This document shows, one piece after another, positions 8,333 through 17,812 of a stretch of DNA of 64,000 bases. Source of the stretch: an uncultured Muribaculaceae bacterium (lineage in GTDB: Bacteria > Bacteroidota > Bacteroidia > Bacteroidales > Muribaculaceae); contig CANRCT010000001.1 of the NCBI GenBank assembly GCA_947629175.1, positions 62,001 through 126,000 on the forward strand, in the 5' to 3' direction. The position numbers and the translations under genes are program-made. The notes beneath the pieces were generated by a model. The model made no database searches and had not been told where the DNA came from. It saw only the letters and a list, made by a program, of their open reading frames with translations. Numbering within the stretch: position 1 is the stretch's first letter; the number at the start of each line of letters is the position of its first letter.

Positions 8333-10720
8333 TCAGCAGAAGGGTAGGGCGATCTGATAGGCAACGAACGCCACGAGCCATGCCACGAGGGTGTTGTAGA
8401 CCACCGAAAATGCGCCATATTTCCATGAATGCGTCTCCTTGACGATGGCTGTCACCGTGGCTATGCAGGGGCAGTAGAGCAGTATGAATATCATGAAGCT
8501 CAATGCCGATGCGGCGGAGAAGTCGGCCACGCCGGTCGACGGGTTGACCGCAGTCAGGCGCGTCGAGAGCGATGCGTCGTCGGCCTCTTCGTCACCGGTG
8601 TAGAGCACTCCGAGCGTCGACACAACGATCTCTTTGGCCGGTATGCCGGCCAGTGCCGCTACCGAGGCGCGCCAGTGGAAGCCGAGCGGTTCCATTATCG
8701 GATTGACAAGTTTTCCGGCCATCTCAAGATATGAGTCGCGGTGTATGTCGATCCGGGAGTCGTCAGTTGACGCCAATACAGGGGTGCCGTCGGAGTTTAT
8801 TGCAGTAGACTGCTCATTGTGGAGCGGGAAATAGTTGAGCGCCCACACGATAATGCTGGCCACGAGTATCACTCCTCCCATCTTCTTCAGATATTGCTGT
8901 CCTTTGCCCCATGTGTGGCGCAGCGAGGCTTTCAGAGTCGGGATACGGTAGGGCGGAAGCTCCATCACGAACGGAGTGACGTCGGTCTTGAACCGGAAGC
9001 GGCGCAGCAGTCGTGCCGTGATCATGGCCACGGCCACGCCGAGGCAGTAAAGGCCGAGAATGACGAGCGCCGCGTGACGCTCGAAGAATGTTCCCACCAG
9101 CAGCACGTAGACAGGGAGTCGGGCCGAACACGACATGAACGGGTTGATGAGTATGGTGATCAGGCGGCTGGTGCGGCTTTCGATGGCCCTGCTCGACATT
9201 ATGGCCGGCACTGTGCATCCGAATCCCATGATGAGCGGGATGAACGATTTGCCGTGAAGGCCTATGCGGTGCATAAGCTTGTCCATAATGAACGCCGCCC
9301 GCGCCATATATCCGGAGTCCTCCATGAAGGATATGCAGAAATATAGTATGAGGATGTTGGGCAGGAACACTATTACCCCGCCGACACCTCCGATGATGCC
9401 GTCGGCTATGAGGTCTTTGAGCGCACCGTCGGGCATGATGTGCTGTACGCCCTGGGCTACTTTTTCGACAAGCCACTCTATCCAGTCCATTGGATATGCT
9501 CCAATCTCGAATGTCGCCCAGAATATGGCGAACATGATCATCAGGAAGATCGGAAATCCGAAAAGCTTGTTGGTGACAAAAGCATCTATGATGTTTGTGG
9601 CATTGTTCTGATCCTGATCCCCTTTGACGAGGGTCTCCGCGAGCGCTCCCGCAATGAAGCCGTATTTAGCGTCGGCTATCGCGGAGGCTGCGTCGTCCTT
9701 GCGCATCAGTTCGATACGCTGCTGTTCGGCCCTGGTGGCCTCAAGTATCGGCGCTGAACCGGGCAGACTCTCCACAAGCCGGGTCACTTCCGCGTCGTCT
9801 TCGAGAAGCTTAATTGCTATGAAACGCGGAGAGAAGCGCGGACTCACGTCGGGATCAGCCTTGATGGCGTCCTTGACGGCGTTGACGCCCCGTTCGATAT
9901 CCTCGCCGAGATTCACATGGACATGCCTTACGGCTTTGTCGCGCCCCTCATATACGTTGATCACGGTGTCGAAGAGCTCGTCGAGGCCCTGGCCCGTCTT
10001 GCTGACCGTCGGCACTACCGGTACGCCTATCATGTTGCCCAGCAGTCTGTAGTCGAGCTTGTCGCCTTTCTTCTCAAGTTCGTCATACATGTTCAGGGCT
10101 ATCACCATGGATAGATCCATGTCGATAAGTTCGGTCGTCAGGTAAAGATTGCGCTCAAGATTGGATGCGACCACGACATTGATGATGACGTCGGGTGTCT
10201 CCTCACGCAGATACTTGCGCACGTAGAGTTCCTCGGGCGAGTAGGATGCCAGAGAGTAAGTGCCGGGCAGATCCACGATCTTGAAACGATATCCGTGGTA
10301 GTCGAAATGGCCCGATTTAGCGTCGACCGTCACTCCCGAATAGTTACCGACATGCTCGCGTGCTCCCGATGCTACGTTGAATAGCGATGTCTTGCCGCAG
10401 TTGGGGTTGCCGACAAGAGCTACATTGATGGTATGGTCGGAGTGCGGGCGCCCCACTACGGAGGATCCGCTGTCGGAGTCGTGAGCGGCTTCTTCACCGA
10501 GGGGGGCAACTTCTACGAGATGCGCTTCAGCGCGCCGGAGTGATATCTCATATCCCATGATGCTGTATTTTATGGGATCTTTCAGGGGGGCGTGAAGCAA
10601 CACGTCGATCTCGTGTCCCTTTACGAAACCCATCTCTATCAGGCGTTTTCTGAACGCTCCGTGGCCGAGGATCTTCACGATTCTCGCTTTCTGTCCGGTC
10701 TGAAGTTCGTCTAATCTCAT
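8333..10720 (-). CDS. feoB: Ferrous iron transporter FeoAB fusion
   Basis: 795 aa. Residues 1-75 are a FeoA-type SH3-like domain (GHGAFRKRLIEMGFVKG). Residues about 97-260 are the GTPase: G1 GNPNCGKTS near 104, G3 DLPGTYS, G4 NMYDE. The rest is the FeoB membrane permease, with two repeated blocks of helices and the conserved Cys in GFGCTVPAI and FMSCSARLPVY. It imports Fe2+ across the inner membrane under low oxygen. FeoA and FeoB are separate in most bacteria; fusion is common in Bacteroidetes. The ATG at 10720 is chosen because a promoter lies just upstream (10741-10772), inside the longest open frame. Confidence 0.97.
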   Translation of the reverse strand: MRLDELQTGQKARIVKILGHGAFRKRLIEMGFVKGHEIDVLLHAPLKDPIKYSIMGYEISLRRAEAHLVEVAPLGEEAAHDSDSGSSVVGRPHSDHTINVALVGNPNCGKTSLFNVASGAREHVGNYSGVTVDAKSGHFDYHGYRFKIVDLPGTYSLASYSPEELYVRKYLREETPDVIINVVVASNLERNLYLTTELIDMDLSMVIALNMYDELEKKGDKLDYRLLGNMIGVPVVPTVSKTGQGLDELFDTVINVYEGRDKAVRHVHVNLGEDIERGVNAVKDAIKADPDVSPRFSPRFIAIKLLEDDAEVTRLVESLPGSAPILEATRAEQQRIELMRKDDAASAIADAKYGFIAGALAETLVKGDQDQNNATNIIDAFVTNKLFGFPIFLMIMFAIFWATFEIGAYPMDWIEWLVEKVAQGVQHIMPDGALKDLIADGIIGGVGGVIVFLPNILILYFCISFMEDSGYMARAAFIMDKLMHRIGLHGKSFIPLIMGFGCTVPAIMSSRAIESRTSRLITILINPFMSCSARLPVYVLLVGTFFERHAALVILGLYCLGVAVAMITARLLRRFRFKTDVTPFVMELPPYRIPTLKASLRHTWGKGQQYLKKMGGVILVASIIVWALNYFPLHNEQSTAINSDGTPVLASTDDSRIDIHRDSYLEMAGKLVNPIMEPLGFHWRASVAALAGIPAKEIVVSTLGVLYTGDEEADDASLSTRLTAVNPSTGVADFSAASALSFMIFILLYCPCIATVTAIVKETHSWKYGAFSVVYNTLVAWLVAFVAYQIALPFC

Positions 10721-10740
10721 ATTCTGTCGGAGTTTCGGGT

Positions 10741-10772
10741 GCAAAATTGGCAATTTTAAGTGTAATCTCAAA
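10741..10772 (-). promoter_or_regulatory. Promoter of feoAB
   Basis: CAATTTTGC (one mismatch to TAnnTTTGC) at 10741-10749 and TTTG at 10769-10772 on the minus strand, 19 bp apart. No Fur box could be identified by eye. Confidence 0.6.
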
Positions 10773-10900
10773 GAAAAACGGTAATAATTATTTATACCGA
10801 TTACAAATAATAGCATCGGCCGGAAGTTTTCGGTTGGTTAAAATTGCATTGAAATTGGGTGAATGTGCCTGACTGTGGGGGCAGCGTGAGAAAAAATGGT

Positions 10901-10909
10901 TAACTTTGC
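10901..10909 (+). promoter_or_regulatory. -7 promoter box of mlaE-mlaF
   Basis: TAACTTTGC, a perfect -7 element 35 bp before the mlaE ATG. It shows that a possible upstream TTG start at 10906 is not used. No clear -33 TTG. Confidence 0.6.
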
Positions 10910-10944
10910 AGAAATTTACGCATGCAACCAAACAGATACATAGT

Positions 10945-11694
10945 ATGCTACTGACCAAATCGCTGACTTCATTCGGCCGCTACTGGGTATTCATGAGCCG
11001 TGTGTTTGCAGTGCCCGACAAATGGCGTGTGATGGGCAGCCGCACGGTCTTCGAGATATCCAAGCTCGGAGTCGATTCAATACCGCTGGTGATGATCATC
11101 TCTATTTTCATCGGCGCCGTGATAGCCATACAGATGCAGCTCAATATATCATCGCCGCTGATTCCGGCCTACTCCGTCGGACTGGCTACGCGCGATATCG
11201 TGCTGCTCGAGTTTTCCAACTCCATCCTGTGCCTGATACTTGCCGGCAAGGTGGGATCGAATATCGCCTCGGAGATCGGCACGATGAAAGTGACCGAGCA
11301 GATCGACGCCCTTGACATCATGGGGGTCAATTCGGCCAATTTCCTCGTGTTGCCGAAGGTCGTCGGCTTCGTTCTGTTCATGCCGGTGCTCGTCGCGTTC
11401 TGTATCGCCACTTCGCTGTTCGGCGGTTTTGCCGTGGCGCTTTTTACCGACATAATCACAGTGAGCCGCTACGTCTACGGTATCCAGGCTCTGTTTCAGG
11501 AATGGTATGTGTGGTACGGTTTCATCAAGTCGCTGTTTTTCGCCTATGTGATAGCCTCTGTGTCGTCATATTTCGGATATTACGTCAAAGGCGGCGCACT
11601 TGAGGTCGGCAAGGCAAGCACCAATGCCGTAGTGACCAGCAGCATACTGATACTGCTGCTCGATGTGGTTCTCACCAAACTCCTGTTGCAATGA
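10945..11694 (+). CDS. mlaE: MlaE-family ABC transporter permease
   Basis: 249 aa with several membrane helices. The family signature is clear: VFEISKLGVDSIPLV, IGAVIAIQ, then LEFSNSILCLILAGKVGSNIASEIGTMKVTEQIDALDIMG (family core) and a final hydrophobic helix. MlaE is the inner membrane permease of the MlaFEDB system, which moves phospholipids between inner and outer membranes. The gene overlaps mlaF by 4 bp (ATGA), so translation is coupled. The MCE-domain partner is not here; an MlaD-type gene is 37 kb away at 48669. Start taken at the ATG 10945, after the -7 box. Confidence 0.93.
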   Translation: MLLTKSLTSFGRYWVFMSRVFAVPDKWRVMGSRTVFEISKLGVDSIPLVMIISIFIGAVIAIQMQLNISSPLIPAYSVGLATRDIVLLEFSNSILCLILAGKVGSNIASEIGTMKVTEQIDALDIMGVNSANFLVLPKVVGFVLFMPVLVAFCIATSLFGGFAVALFTDIITVSRYVYGIQALFQEWYVWYGFIKSLFFAYVIASVSSYFGYYVKGGALEVGKASTNAVVTSSILILLLDVVLTKLLLQ

Positions 11695-12467
11695 TCGAAG
11701 TAAAGAACGTCACCAAGTCGTTTGACGACAAGACGGTGCTCCATGACGTGAGCTGTGTGTTCGAGACAGGTAAGACCAATCTGATCATCGGTCAGAGCGG
11801 ATCAGGCAAGACAGTGCTGATAAAGTCGATTGTCGGCCTTCTGCATCCCGAGCAGGGAGAGATACTTTATGACGGCCGCGACGTGATGCGTATGTCGCAC
11901 GATCAGGTCAAGGAGCTGCGCAAGGAGATAGGCATGCTGTTCCAGGGATCGGCGCTGTTTGATTCGGAGACTGTGCTCGGCAATGTGCTCTTCCCGCTGA
12001 TGATGTTCACCACCATGAGCCGCGAAGAGCAGCTCGAACGCGCTCATTTCTGTCTCGACCGCGTGAACCTCAAGGGAGCCGACTCGAAGTTCCCCTCGGA
12101 GATATCGGGCGGCATGCAGAAGCGTGTGGCTATCGCCCGGGCCATCGCCCTGAATCCGCGCTACCTTTTCTGCGACGAGCCCAATTCAGGCCTCGACCCC
12201 AAGACCTCGATACTGATCGACGAGCTCCTCAGCGACATTACCCATGAATATAATATCACCACGATCATCAACACTCACGATATGAACTCCGTGCTCGGCA
12301 TAGGCGAGAATATAGTGTTCATCAACAAAGGACATCGCGAGTGGGTGGGCAATATGAACGAGATTTACCGCACGAGCAACGAGGCGCTCAATCAATTCGT
12401 GTTCGCCACACAGCTGTTCCAGCGGGTGAAGCAATACGTTATCTCTCACGAACAGCCTCATCCCTGA
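11691..12467 (+). CDS. mlaF: MlaF-family ABC transporter ATP-binding protein
   Basis: 258 aa. Complete ABC ATPase: Walker A GQSGSGKT near residue 35, Q-loop in GMLFQGSALFDSETV, signature SGGMQKRVAIARA, Walker B YLFCDEP, and the switch His in NTHDM. The GMLFQ...ALFDS stretch is typical of MlaF rather than of importer ATPases. It powers the MlaE permease on the cytoplasmic face. It overlaps mlaE by 4 bp and ends 7 bp from the convergent chloride channel gene, with no space for a full terminator between them. Confidence 0.93.
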   Translation: MIEVKNVTKSFDDKTVLHDVSCVFETGKTNLIIGQSGSGKTVLIKSIVGLLHPEQGEILYDGRDVMRMSHDQVKELRKEIGMLFQGSALFDSETVLGNVLFPLMMFTTMSREEQLERAHFCLDRVNLKGADSKFPSEISGGMQKRVAIARAIALNPRYLFCDEPNSGLDPKTSILIDELLSDITHEYNITTIINTHDMNSVLGIGENIVFINKGHREWVGNMNEIYRTSNEALNQFVFATQLFQRVKQYVISHEQPHP

Positions 12468-12473
12468 CTTGCG

Positions 12474-13790
12474 TCAGGAGAGGGCGAACGGCCGCATGTT
12501 GCGCAGACGCACCACTCCGAAGCTTACGGCAGATACTATCAGCAGCGGCAGGAAGAGGTCGTAATGCCCGGTCATCTCTACGGTGAGAAAGAGTGCCATC
12601 AAGGGAGCGCGGACGGCTCCCGACATCATCCCGGCCATCCCTGCGTAAGCCATCTGCTCCATCGGCAGATCGGCCCCTAAGCATGTTTTAGCGAGTATGG
12701 CGAAAAGCATCCCGCCGACGGCTCCGGCGAATAATGTAGGAGCGAAATCGCCGGCCACTCCGCCCGAACAATTCGATGCCGAGGTGGCAAAGGTCTTCAC
12801 CATGATAATGAGAAAAGCGGCAGCCGTAAGCGCCCATGATGCGTCGACCGATTCAAACACACTGCCTCTGAGCAGTGGCGACGTGTCGCCGGCAAGCAGT
12901 GATGTAACCACTCCGTAGCCTTCGCCATACAACGCCGGAAACGCCACAAGGGCAGCCGCGAGTATTACGCCGCCGGTAAGATTGCGCAGCCAGGGATTGC
13001 TTATTGAATCGTATACTGCGCGCATCCTTCTCATCATGGCCGAATAATATATGGAATAAAGACCAATGAACACTCCGAGGAGGAGAAACCATCCGGTTGT
13101 AGCCGGATCAAATCCGGAGGAAGAAGCATAGATGATATCCGGGGTGCAGCCCGAAAGAACGTAGGTGGTGGTGGCGGCTGTGATTGTGGCTGTCAGCACG
13201 CCTATCACCGGCACTGTAGCGAGCTCCATCCGCAATACTTCCAGTGTGAACAGGAATCCTCCTATCGGCGACTTGAATATGCCTGCGATGCCTGCAGCCG
13301 CTCCGCAGCCGAGCAGTATCTTCATGTCACGTGGAGTAAGGCCGAAAATCCGGGCAAGGTTGCTTCCGATGCCTGCGCCCACATATGCTATCGGGCCCTC
13401 CGCTCCCGCCGATCCGCCGAAGCCGAGAGTCAGAGTGGTCGCTGCCATCGGACTCCATATCGACGATGGCCGCATGGTGTATTCACGCTTGCGCAGGCGC
13501 GCTATGATCCGGCTTACGCCGTGAGTGATGTCGTGGCGAAGGATGTATCTGACAAATATGCCGGTCAGCATTATGCCGCCCACAGGGAGCACGGCCAGCA
13601 TCCAGTCGGGCCACGCGTCGCCCAACCCTTTCGTCAGCCACCTTGAAAGATGGCTAATCGACAGTTTGAGTATCCATGCGCATATGCCTGCGGCCAGACC
13701 TGTGATAAAGGCCAGGATGAAGATCAGCGGAACGGGGCTTATGCGGGATTTGACCCATCCGGTGAATCTGGATGATGATTTGGCTTGCAT
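12474..13790 (-). CDS. ClC-family chloride channel/antiporter
   Basis: 438 aa, about ten or more membrane helices. The ion-pathway motif FGGSAGAEGPIAYVGAGIGS near residue 125 keeps the gating glutamate, and NCSGGVAGDFAPTLFAGA near 340 matches the GGxFxP element. The usual GSGIP selectivity loop is replaced by HDITHGVSR (about 87-95). The C-terminal CBS domains of longer ClC proteins are missing. It moves chloride or another anion, possibly in exchange for protons. It is the last gene of the pheS-crcB-nth-gtrA run, 57 bp after gtrA. Substrate is not certain. Confidence 0.9.
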   Translation of the reverse strand: MQAKSSSRFTGWVKSRISPVPLIFILAFITGLAAGICAWILKLSISHLSRWLTKGLGDAWPDWMLAVLPVGGIMLTGIFVRYILRHDITHGVSRIIARLRKREYTMRPSSIWSPMAATTLTLGFGGSAGAEGPIAYVGAGIGSNLARIFGLTPRDMKILLGCGAAAGIAGIFKSPIGGFLFTLEVLRMELATVPVIGVLTATITAATTTYVLSGCTPDIIYASSSGFDPATTGWFLLLGVFIGLYSIYYSAMMRRMRAVYDSISNPWLRNLTGGVILAAALVAFPALYGEGYGVVTSLLAGDTSPLLRGSVFESVDASWALTAAAFLIIMVKTFATSASNCSGGVAGDFAPTLFAGAVGGMLFAILAKTCLGADLPMEQMAYAGMAGMMSGAVRAPLMALFLTVEMTGHYDLFLPLLIVSAVSFGVVRLRNMRPFALS

Positions 13791-13847
13791 CGCGGTTAGA
13801 GCAAATAGAGCGGAGGCGGCTATCCCTCCCGATATATGCTCTAACGT

Positions 13848-14294
13848 CTAACGATTATGGTTGGTTTTGAACGTAAACGCCCTGTTGAGGATGAAGTTGG
13901 CGAGAGTATAGACGCACATGCCTATGAGTGTCGCAAGTCCGTAGCCGGTGAAAGCAATGCGCCATATCCTGAACTCCATGCCTCCCAACGCAGTGTGGTC
14001 GGTAATGATCCAGGTGACAAAAAACTGGAGGAGATAGCATGCTGCGAAGCAGAGGCAGAATCTCAGGGCCTCGCTCATCACTCCGCTGTGGGAGCGGAAC
14101 ACCCAGAATTTGTTCCATACAAATGAGTTGACAAATCCGGCTCCGTAACCGAGAGCGTTCGCGATCCATGGGTTGATACCCAGAATTCCCTTGGTGAAGT
14201 AGATCACGAGCAGTGTGAGCAGCGTGTTGATGACGCCTGTCACGGCATAGCGGACAAACTGCAGCGTGGTCTTTCGTCCCGGACGGATCTTCAT
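13848..14294 (-). CDS. GtrA-family membrane protein
   Basis: 148 aa with four hydrophobic helices and the family signature FVRYAVTGVINTLLTLLVIYF at the start, GYGAGFVNSFVWNKFWVFRS in the middle and NFILNRAFTFK at the end. GtrA proteins are thought to move lipid-linked sugars across the inner membrane. The ATG at 14294 overlaps the nth stop by 4 bp, showing translational coupling and deciding the start. No glycosyltransferase is adjacent. Confidence 0.9.
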   Translation of the reverse strand: MKIRPGRKTTLQFVRYAVTGVINTLLTLLVIYFTKGILGINPWIANALGYGAGFVNSFVWNKFWVFRSHSGVMSEALRFCLCFAACYLLQFFVTWIITDHTALGGMEFRIWRIAFTGYGLATLIGMCVYTLANFILNRAFTFKTNHNR

Positions 14295-14935
14295 TCCTCG
14301 GAATTTTTTGACCAGTAGCGGCACCACTCCCTGATGCCGCACTCCAGGCAGAGAGGGCGGCGAGCCTTGCAGACATACCGTCCGTGGAGTATGAGCCAGT
14401 GATGGGCTTTCCCGATCAGATCCGACGGAATATTGCTGACGAGAGCCTGCTCGGTAGTAAGGGGCGATTTGCTTCCGGTGGTAAGTCCGATGCGTTCGCT
14501 CACCCTGAATACGTGGGTGTCAACGGCCATTGCCGATTTGCCGAAAACCACGGATAATATGACGTTGGCCGTCTTGCGTCCCACGCCCGGCAGTGACAGG
14601 AGGCTGTCGATGTCGGATGGCACTTTCCCTCCGAATTCTTCGGTGAGGCGGCGAGCCATGCCGATCAGCGAACGTGTCTTGTTGTTGGGATATGAAACCG
14701 ATTTGATGTAGGGGAAAAGAGCATCCTCGGTCGCGGCAGCCATGGACTCGGGCGTAGGAAACGCTTCAAACAGCGGGGGCGTGACCATGTTGACACGTTT
14801 GTCGGTGCACTGCGCCGAGAGTATCACGGCTACGAGCAGCTGAAAAGGCGACTCGTAGTGCAGCTCTGTTTTGGGCTCAGGCATCTCGTCTCTGAACCAT
14901 CCTATGATGCCTTCGTAGCGTTGTCGTGTAGTCAT
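14291..14935 (-). CDS. nth: Endonuclease III
   Basis: 214 aa. The helix-hairpin-helix LPGVGRKTANVI holds the catalytic Lys121, and AVDTHVFRVSERIG holds Asp139. The C-terminal iron-sulfur site is intact, with spacing C-x6-C-x2-C-x5-C in the last 25 residues. It removes oxidised pyrimidines from DNA and nicks the abasic site. It overlaps both crcB upstream and gtrA downstream by 4 bp, so the three are translationally linked. Confidence 0.97.
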   Translation of the reverse strand: MTTRQRYEGIIGWFRDEMPEPKTELHYESPFQLLVAVILSAQCTDKRVNMVTPPLFEAFPTPESMAAATEDALFPYIKSVSYPNNKTRSLIGMARRLTEEFGGKVPSDIDSLLSLPGVGRKTANVILSVVFGKSAMAVDTHVFRVSERIGLTTGSKSPLTTEQALVSNIPSDLIGKAHHWLILHGRYVCKARRPLCLECGIREWCRYWSKNSEE

Positions 14936-15321
14936 GCCATAGCGGATTTAGCGGCCCATATGCCGAGAAAACATCCTGCCACTCCTCCGGCCAGCGATAC
15001 GGCAAGGTAGACGGCCGCGCGCAGCGAGTCGCCGGCCGAGAGCAGACGCGTGGCGTCAAGAGCCAGAGTGGAGAATGTGGTGAATCCTCCAAGTATGCCG
15101 GTGAACAGAAACGGCTGCAGGTGGCGCGGTGAGCCTGATGCAGAGGTGATCTGCCATAGAATGCCTATGACGAAAGATCCGATAAGGTTTACTGTGACGG
15201 TGTGCCAGATGCGGCCGCTGTCAAACCATCCGGTAGCGAGCAGTCCCCACCGGCCAAGCGATCCGATCGCTCCTCCGGCGGCCACACACAGGCCTTCGGT
15301 CACAAGAGCCGGCAGGGTCAT
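14932..15321 (-). CDS. crcB: Fluoride exporter CrcB/FluC
   Basis: 129 aa with four membrane helices. GGAIGSLGRW at the start, TVNLIGSFVIGIL in the second helix and GGFTTFSTLALD in the third match the FluC fluoride channel; the Asn of the TVNLIGSF helix and the FSTL segment line the pore. It lets fluoride leave the cell as a dual-topology dimer. It starts 1 bp after the pheS stop and overlaps nth. I see no fluoride riboswitch in front of it. Confidence 0.94.
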   Translation of the reverse strand: MTLPALVTEGLCVAAGGAIGSLGRWGLLATGWFDSGRIWHTVTVNLIGSFVIGILWQITSASGSPRHLQPFLFTGILGGFTTFSTLALDATRLLSAGDSLRAAVYLAVSLAGGVAGCFLGIWAAKSAMA

Positions 15322-15322
15322 A

Positions 15323-16348
15323 TCAATGGGCTGAAGTGAATTCTTCGAGGAAGCGGCGGTCGTTCTCAGAGAACATGCGCAGATCTTTCACCTGATATTT
15401 CAGGTTGGTGATGCGCTCTATGCCCATTCCGAGAGCGAATCCGCTGTATTCTTTGGAATCAATGCCGCATGCTTCGAGCACATTCGGATCGACCATGCCG
15501 CAGCCGAGGATCTCCACCCATCCGGTGCCTTTGCAGAATGAGCATCCCTTGCCTCCGCAGAGGTTGCAGGAGATATCCATCTCGGCCGACGGTTCGGTAA
15601 ACGGGAAGTAGCTGGGGCGTAGACGTATGCGTGTGTCGTTGCCGAACATCTCGCGGGCAAAGTAGAGCAGCGTCTGGCGCAGGTCGGCGAATGTCACGTG
15701 ACGGTCGACATACAGAGCCTCGACCTGATGGAAGAAGCAGTGTGCGCGGGCCGAAATGGCTTCGTTGCGGTATACGCGTCCCGGGCAGATGATGCGGATA
15801 GGTGGCTGAGTGTGCTCCATCACACGGCTCTGCACCGACGAGGTGTGGGTGCGGAGCAGCACGTCGGGCTGGCGGTTGATGAAGAATGTGTCCTGCATGT
15901 CGCGGGCCGGATGGTCAGCGGCGAAGTTGAGCGATGAGAACACATGCCAGTCATCCTCGATCTCGGGGCCTTCGGCTATCGTGAAACCGAGTCGAGAGAA
16001 TATCGAGATGATCTCTTCGCGCACGAGCGAGAGCGGATGGCGCGTGCCCAGCGGCATAGGAGCCGCCGTGCGGAACAGGTCGATGTCGTCGTCGGCCTGC
16101 TTGAGGTCGCTTTCGGCAGCTGTGTCGCGCAGCGCCGTTATAGTCTCGGTAGCGAAGTTCTTGAGTTCATTGAGTTTCTGGCCGAGTTCGCGTTTCTGCT
16201 CCGGAGGCAGAGCCTTGAATTCATTGAAAAGGGCTGTGACGGCTCCCTTCTTGCTGAGGTAGCGTATGCGCAGCTGCTCCGCTTCCTGAAGGGAAGTGGC
16301 TTTCAGGGCCGCGATCTCGGCCCGCAGACTCTCTATTTTTTCAATCAT
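15323..16348 (-). CDS. pheS: Phenylalanine--tRNA ligase alpha subunit
   Basis: 341 aa, normal length. The N-terminal coiled-coil arm (1-85) is followed by the class II catalytic core: TSSVQSRVM and GRVYRNEAISARAHCFFHQVE (motif 2 region), a Cys-rich CNLCGGKGCSFCKGTGW stretch typical of Bacteroidetes PheS, and GFALGMGIERITNLKY (motif 3). With PheT it forms the tetramer that charges tRNA-Phe; pheT is not in the window. It is the first gene of the pheS-crcB-nth-gtrA-clc run, with a TAAATTTGC -7 box at 16373-16381. Confidence 0.98.
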   Translation of the reverse strand: MIEKIESLRAEIAALKATSLQEAEQLRIRYLSKKGAVTALFNEFKALPPEQKRELGQKLNELKNFATETITALRDTAAESDLKQADDDIDLFRTAAPMPLGTRHPLSLVREEIISIFSRLGFTIAEGPEIEDDWHVFSSLNFAADHPARDMQDTFFINRQPDVLLRTHTSSVQSRVMEHTQPPIRIICPGRVYRNEAISARAHCFFHQVEALYVDRHVTFADLRQTLLYFAREMFGNDTRIRLRPSYFPFTEPSAEMDISCNLCGGKGCSFCKGTGWVEILGCGMVDPNVLEACGIDSKEYSGFALGMGIERITNLKYQVKDLRMFSENDRRFLEEFTSAH

Positions 16349-16372
16349 CGTGGATTATTGTCTAAAATTAGT

Positions 16373-16381
16373 GCAAATTTA
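16373..16381 (-). promoter_or_regulatory. -7 promoter box of the pheS operon
   Basis: TAAATTTGC on the minus strand, 24 bp before the pheS ATG. No TTG at the expected -33 distance. Confidence 0.5.
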
Positions 16382-16475
16382 CAACGAATTTCGCGGATTC
16401 TCCTTATTTTTGTCGAAATATGTGCGCTGTCGCCGGGCAGTCGTGCATATTGATAACCGTTTTTATCCTTGACTG

Positions 16476-17801
16476 ATGGTGAGCAATACTGATGCGGCAT
16501 ATATGGTGGAGGGAGGCGTAGGCCGTCTTCTCGGATCGCCGGACAAGGCAGGCAGGATCGTTGCCGGACTTAGCGGCGGAGCCGACTCGGTGGCTCTTGC
16601 GGTGGCTTTGAGCCGGCTGGGATATGATGTGGAGGCCCTTCATTGCAATTATCATCTCCGCGGAGCCGAGTCAGACCGCGATGAGCTTCACGTCCGACGG
16701 CTCTGTGAAGCCATGGGAATCCCGCTTACCGTCAGGGGGCTCGATGTCGCGGCCGAGGCATTGCGTGGTGAATCGCTTGAGATGACATGCCGCCGGCTTC
16801 GTTACGACCTGTTTGCCGACAGAGCCTTGGCTGTCGGGGCTGCGACGGTGGCTGTAGCGCATCACCGTGACGACAATGTGGAGACATTCTTCCTCAATCT
16901 CATGAGGTCGGCCGGACTCGCCGGTCTGAAGGCGATGATGCCGTCAGCTCCGCTTCCCGGCCATAATGACCTTCGCCTCGTGAGGCCACTGCTCGGGTGC
17001 ACTCGGGCGGTCATCGAACGATATCTGTCATCGCTTGGAGTGGATTATGTGGTAGACTCGACGAATCTGGGTTGTGATTTCATGCGCAATAAGGTGCGCA
17101 ACCGTGTGCTTCCGGCTCTGCGGCGCGATTTCCCCGGCGCGGATGAGGCGGTGGCTGCTTCTGTGGGGCACCTCAGGGAAGCTTACGGGTTTGTCGAAGA
17201 AATGATGGGGCGTATCGAAAGACAGTATGCATCCGACGGTCATTTCAATGTGTCTTCGCTTGCCTCTGACATGAGTTCGGCGCGTTTCGTGCTGCTGACG
17301 TCGCTCTCTAAACGCGGATTTTCGGCGGAACAGGTCGATGATATCCTCCATTGCGCGGTTTCAGGGCAGTCGGGGCGGCGTTTTGAGGCCGGGGGGAAAG
17401 AGTATGTGCTTGACCGGGGAATGCTTCGCGTGATGCGGGACGCTGCGGCCGGCGACCGGTTCAAAGTGACGGTCGAACGCCGGCCGGCGGCAGGATTGGT
17501 AATGGGACGAAGCAATGATGTGGCCTATTTCGATGCCCAGGGCTGGGACAGCGGTGCGGAGGTGGTATGGCGTCCGTGGCACGAGGGCGATGTCATCTGT
17601 CCTCTCGGGATGCGCGGCAGAAAAAAGTTAAGCGATATATTCAACGACTCCAAAACTCCGGCCGACGTCAAGGCTTCGCTTCCCCTCGCGGTGAAAGACG
17701 GAGAGGTGCTTTGGGTGCCGGGCATAAAACGGAGCCGCAGGCTGACGCTCTCGGCGGATACAAGTGAGGTAGTAGTGTGCCGTCTGTGGCGGGGCAGCTG
17801 A
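16476..17801 (+). CDS. tilS: tRNA(Ile)-lysidine synthase
   Basis: 441 aa. The PP-loop SGGADSVAL is at residues 33-41, followed by HCNYHLRGAESDRDE and HHRDDNVETFFLNLMR, all typical of TilS. The C-terminal domain has GDVICPLGMRGRKKLSDIFND and ends in a WVPGIKRS segment. It puts lysine on C34 of the CAU-anticodon tRNA-Ile so that it reads AUA; essential. The gene is divergent from pheS and converges with the cyclo-ligase gene, with stops 11 bp apart. Confidence 0.96.
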   Translation: MVSNTDAAYMVEGGVGRLLGSPDKAGRIVAGLSGGADSVALAVALSRLGYDVEALHCNYHLRGAESDRDELHVRRLCEAMGIPLTVRGLDVAAEALRGESLEMTCRRLRYDLFADRALAVGAATVAVAHHRDDNVETFFLNLMRSAGLAGLKAMMPSAPLPGHNDLRLVRPLLGCTRAVIERYLSSLGVDYVVDSTNLGCDFMRNKVRNRVLPALRRDFPGADEAVAASVGHLREAYGFVEEMMGRIERQYASDGHFNVSSLASDMSSARFVLLTSLSKRGFSAEQVDDILHCAVSGQSGRRFEAGGKEYVLDRGMLRVMRDAAAGDRFKVTVERRPAAGLVMGRSNDVAYFDAQGWDSGAEVVWRPWHEGDVICPLGMRGRKKLSDIFNDSKTPADVKASLPLAVKDGEVLWVPGIKRSRRLTLSADTSEVVVCRLWRGS

Positions 17802-17812
17802 ACTGACGGCAT

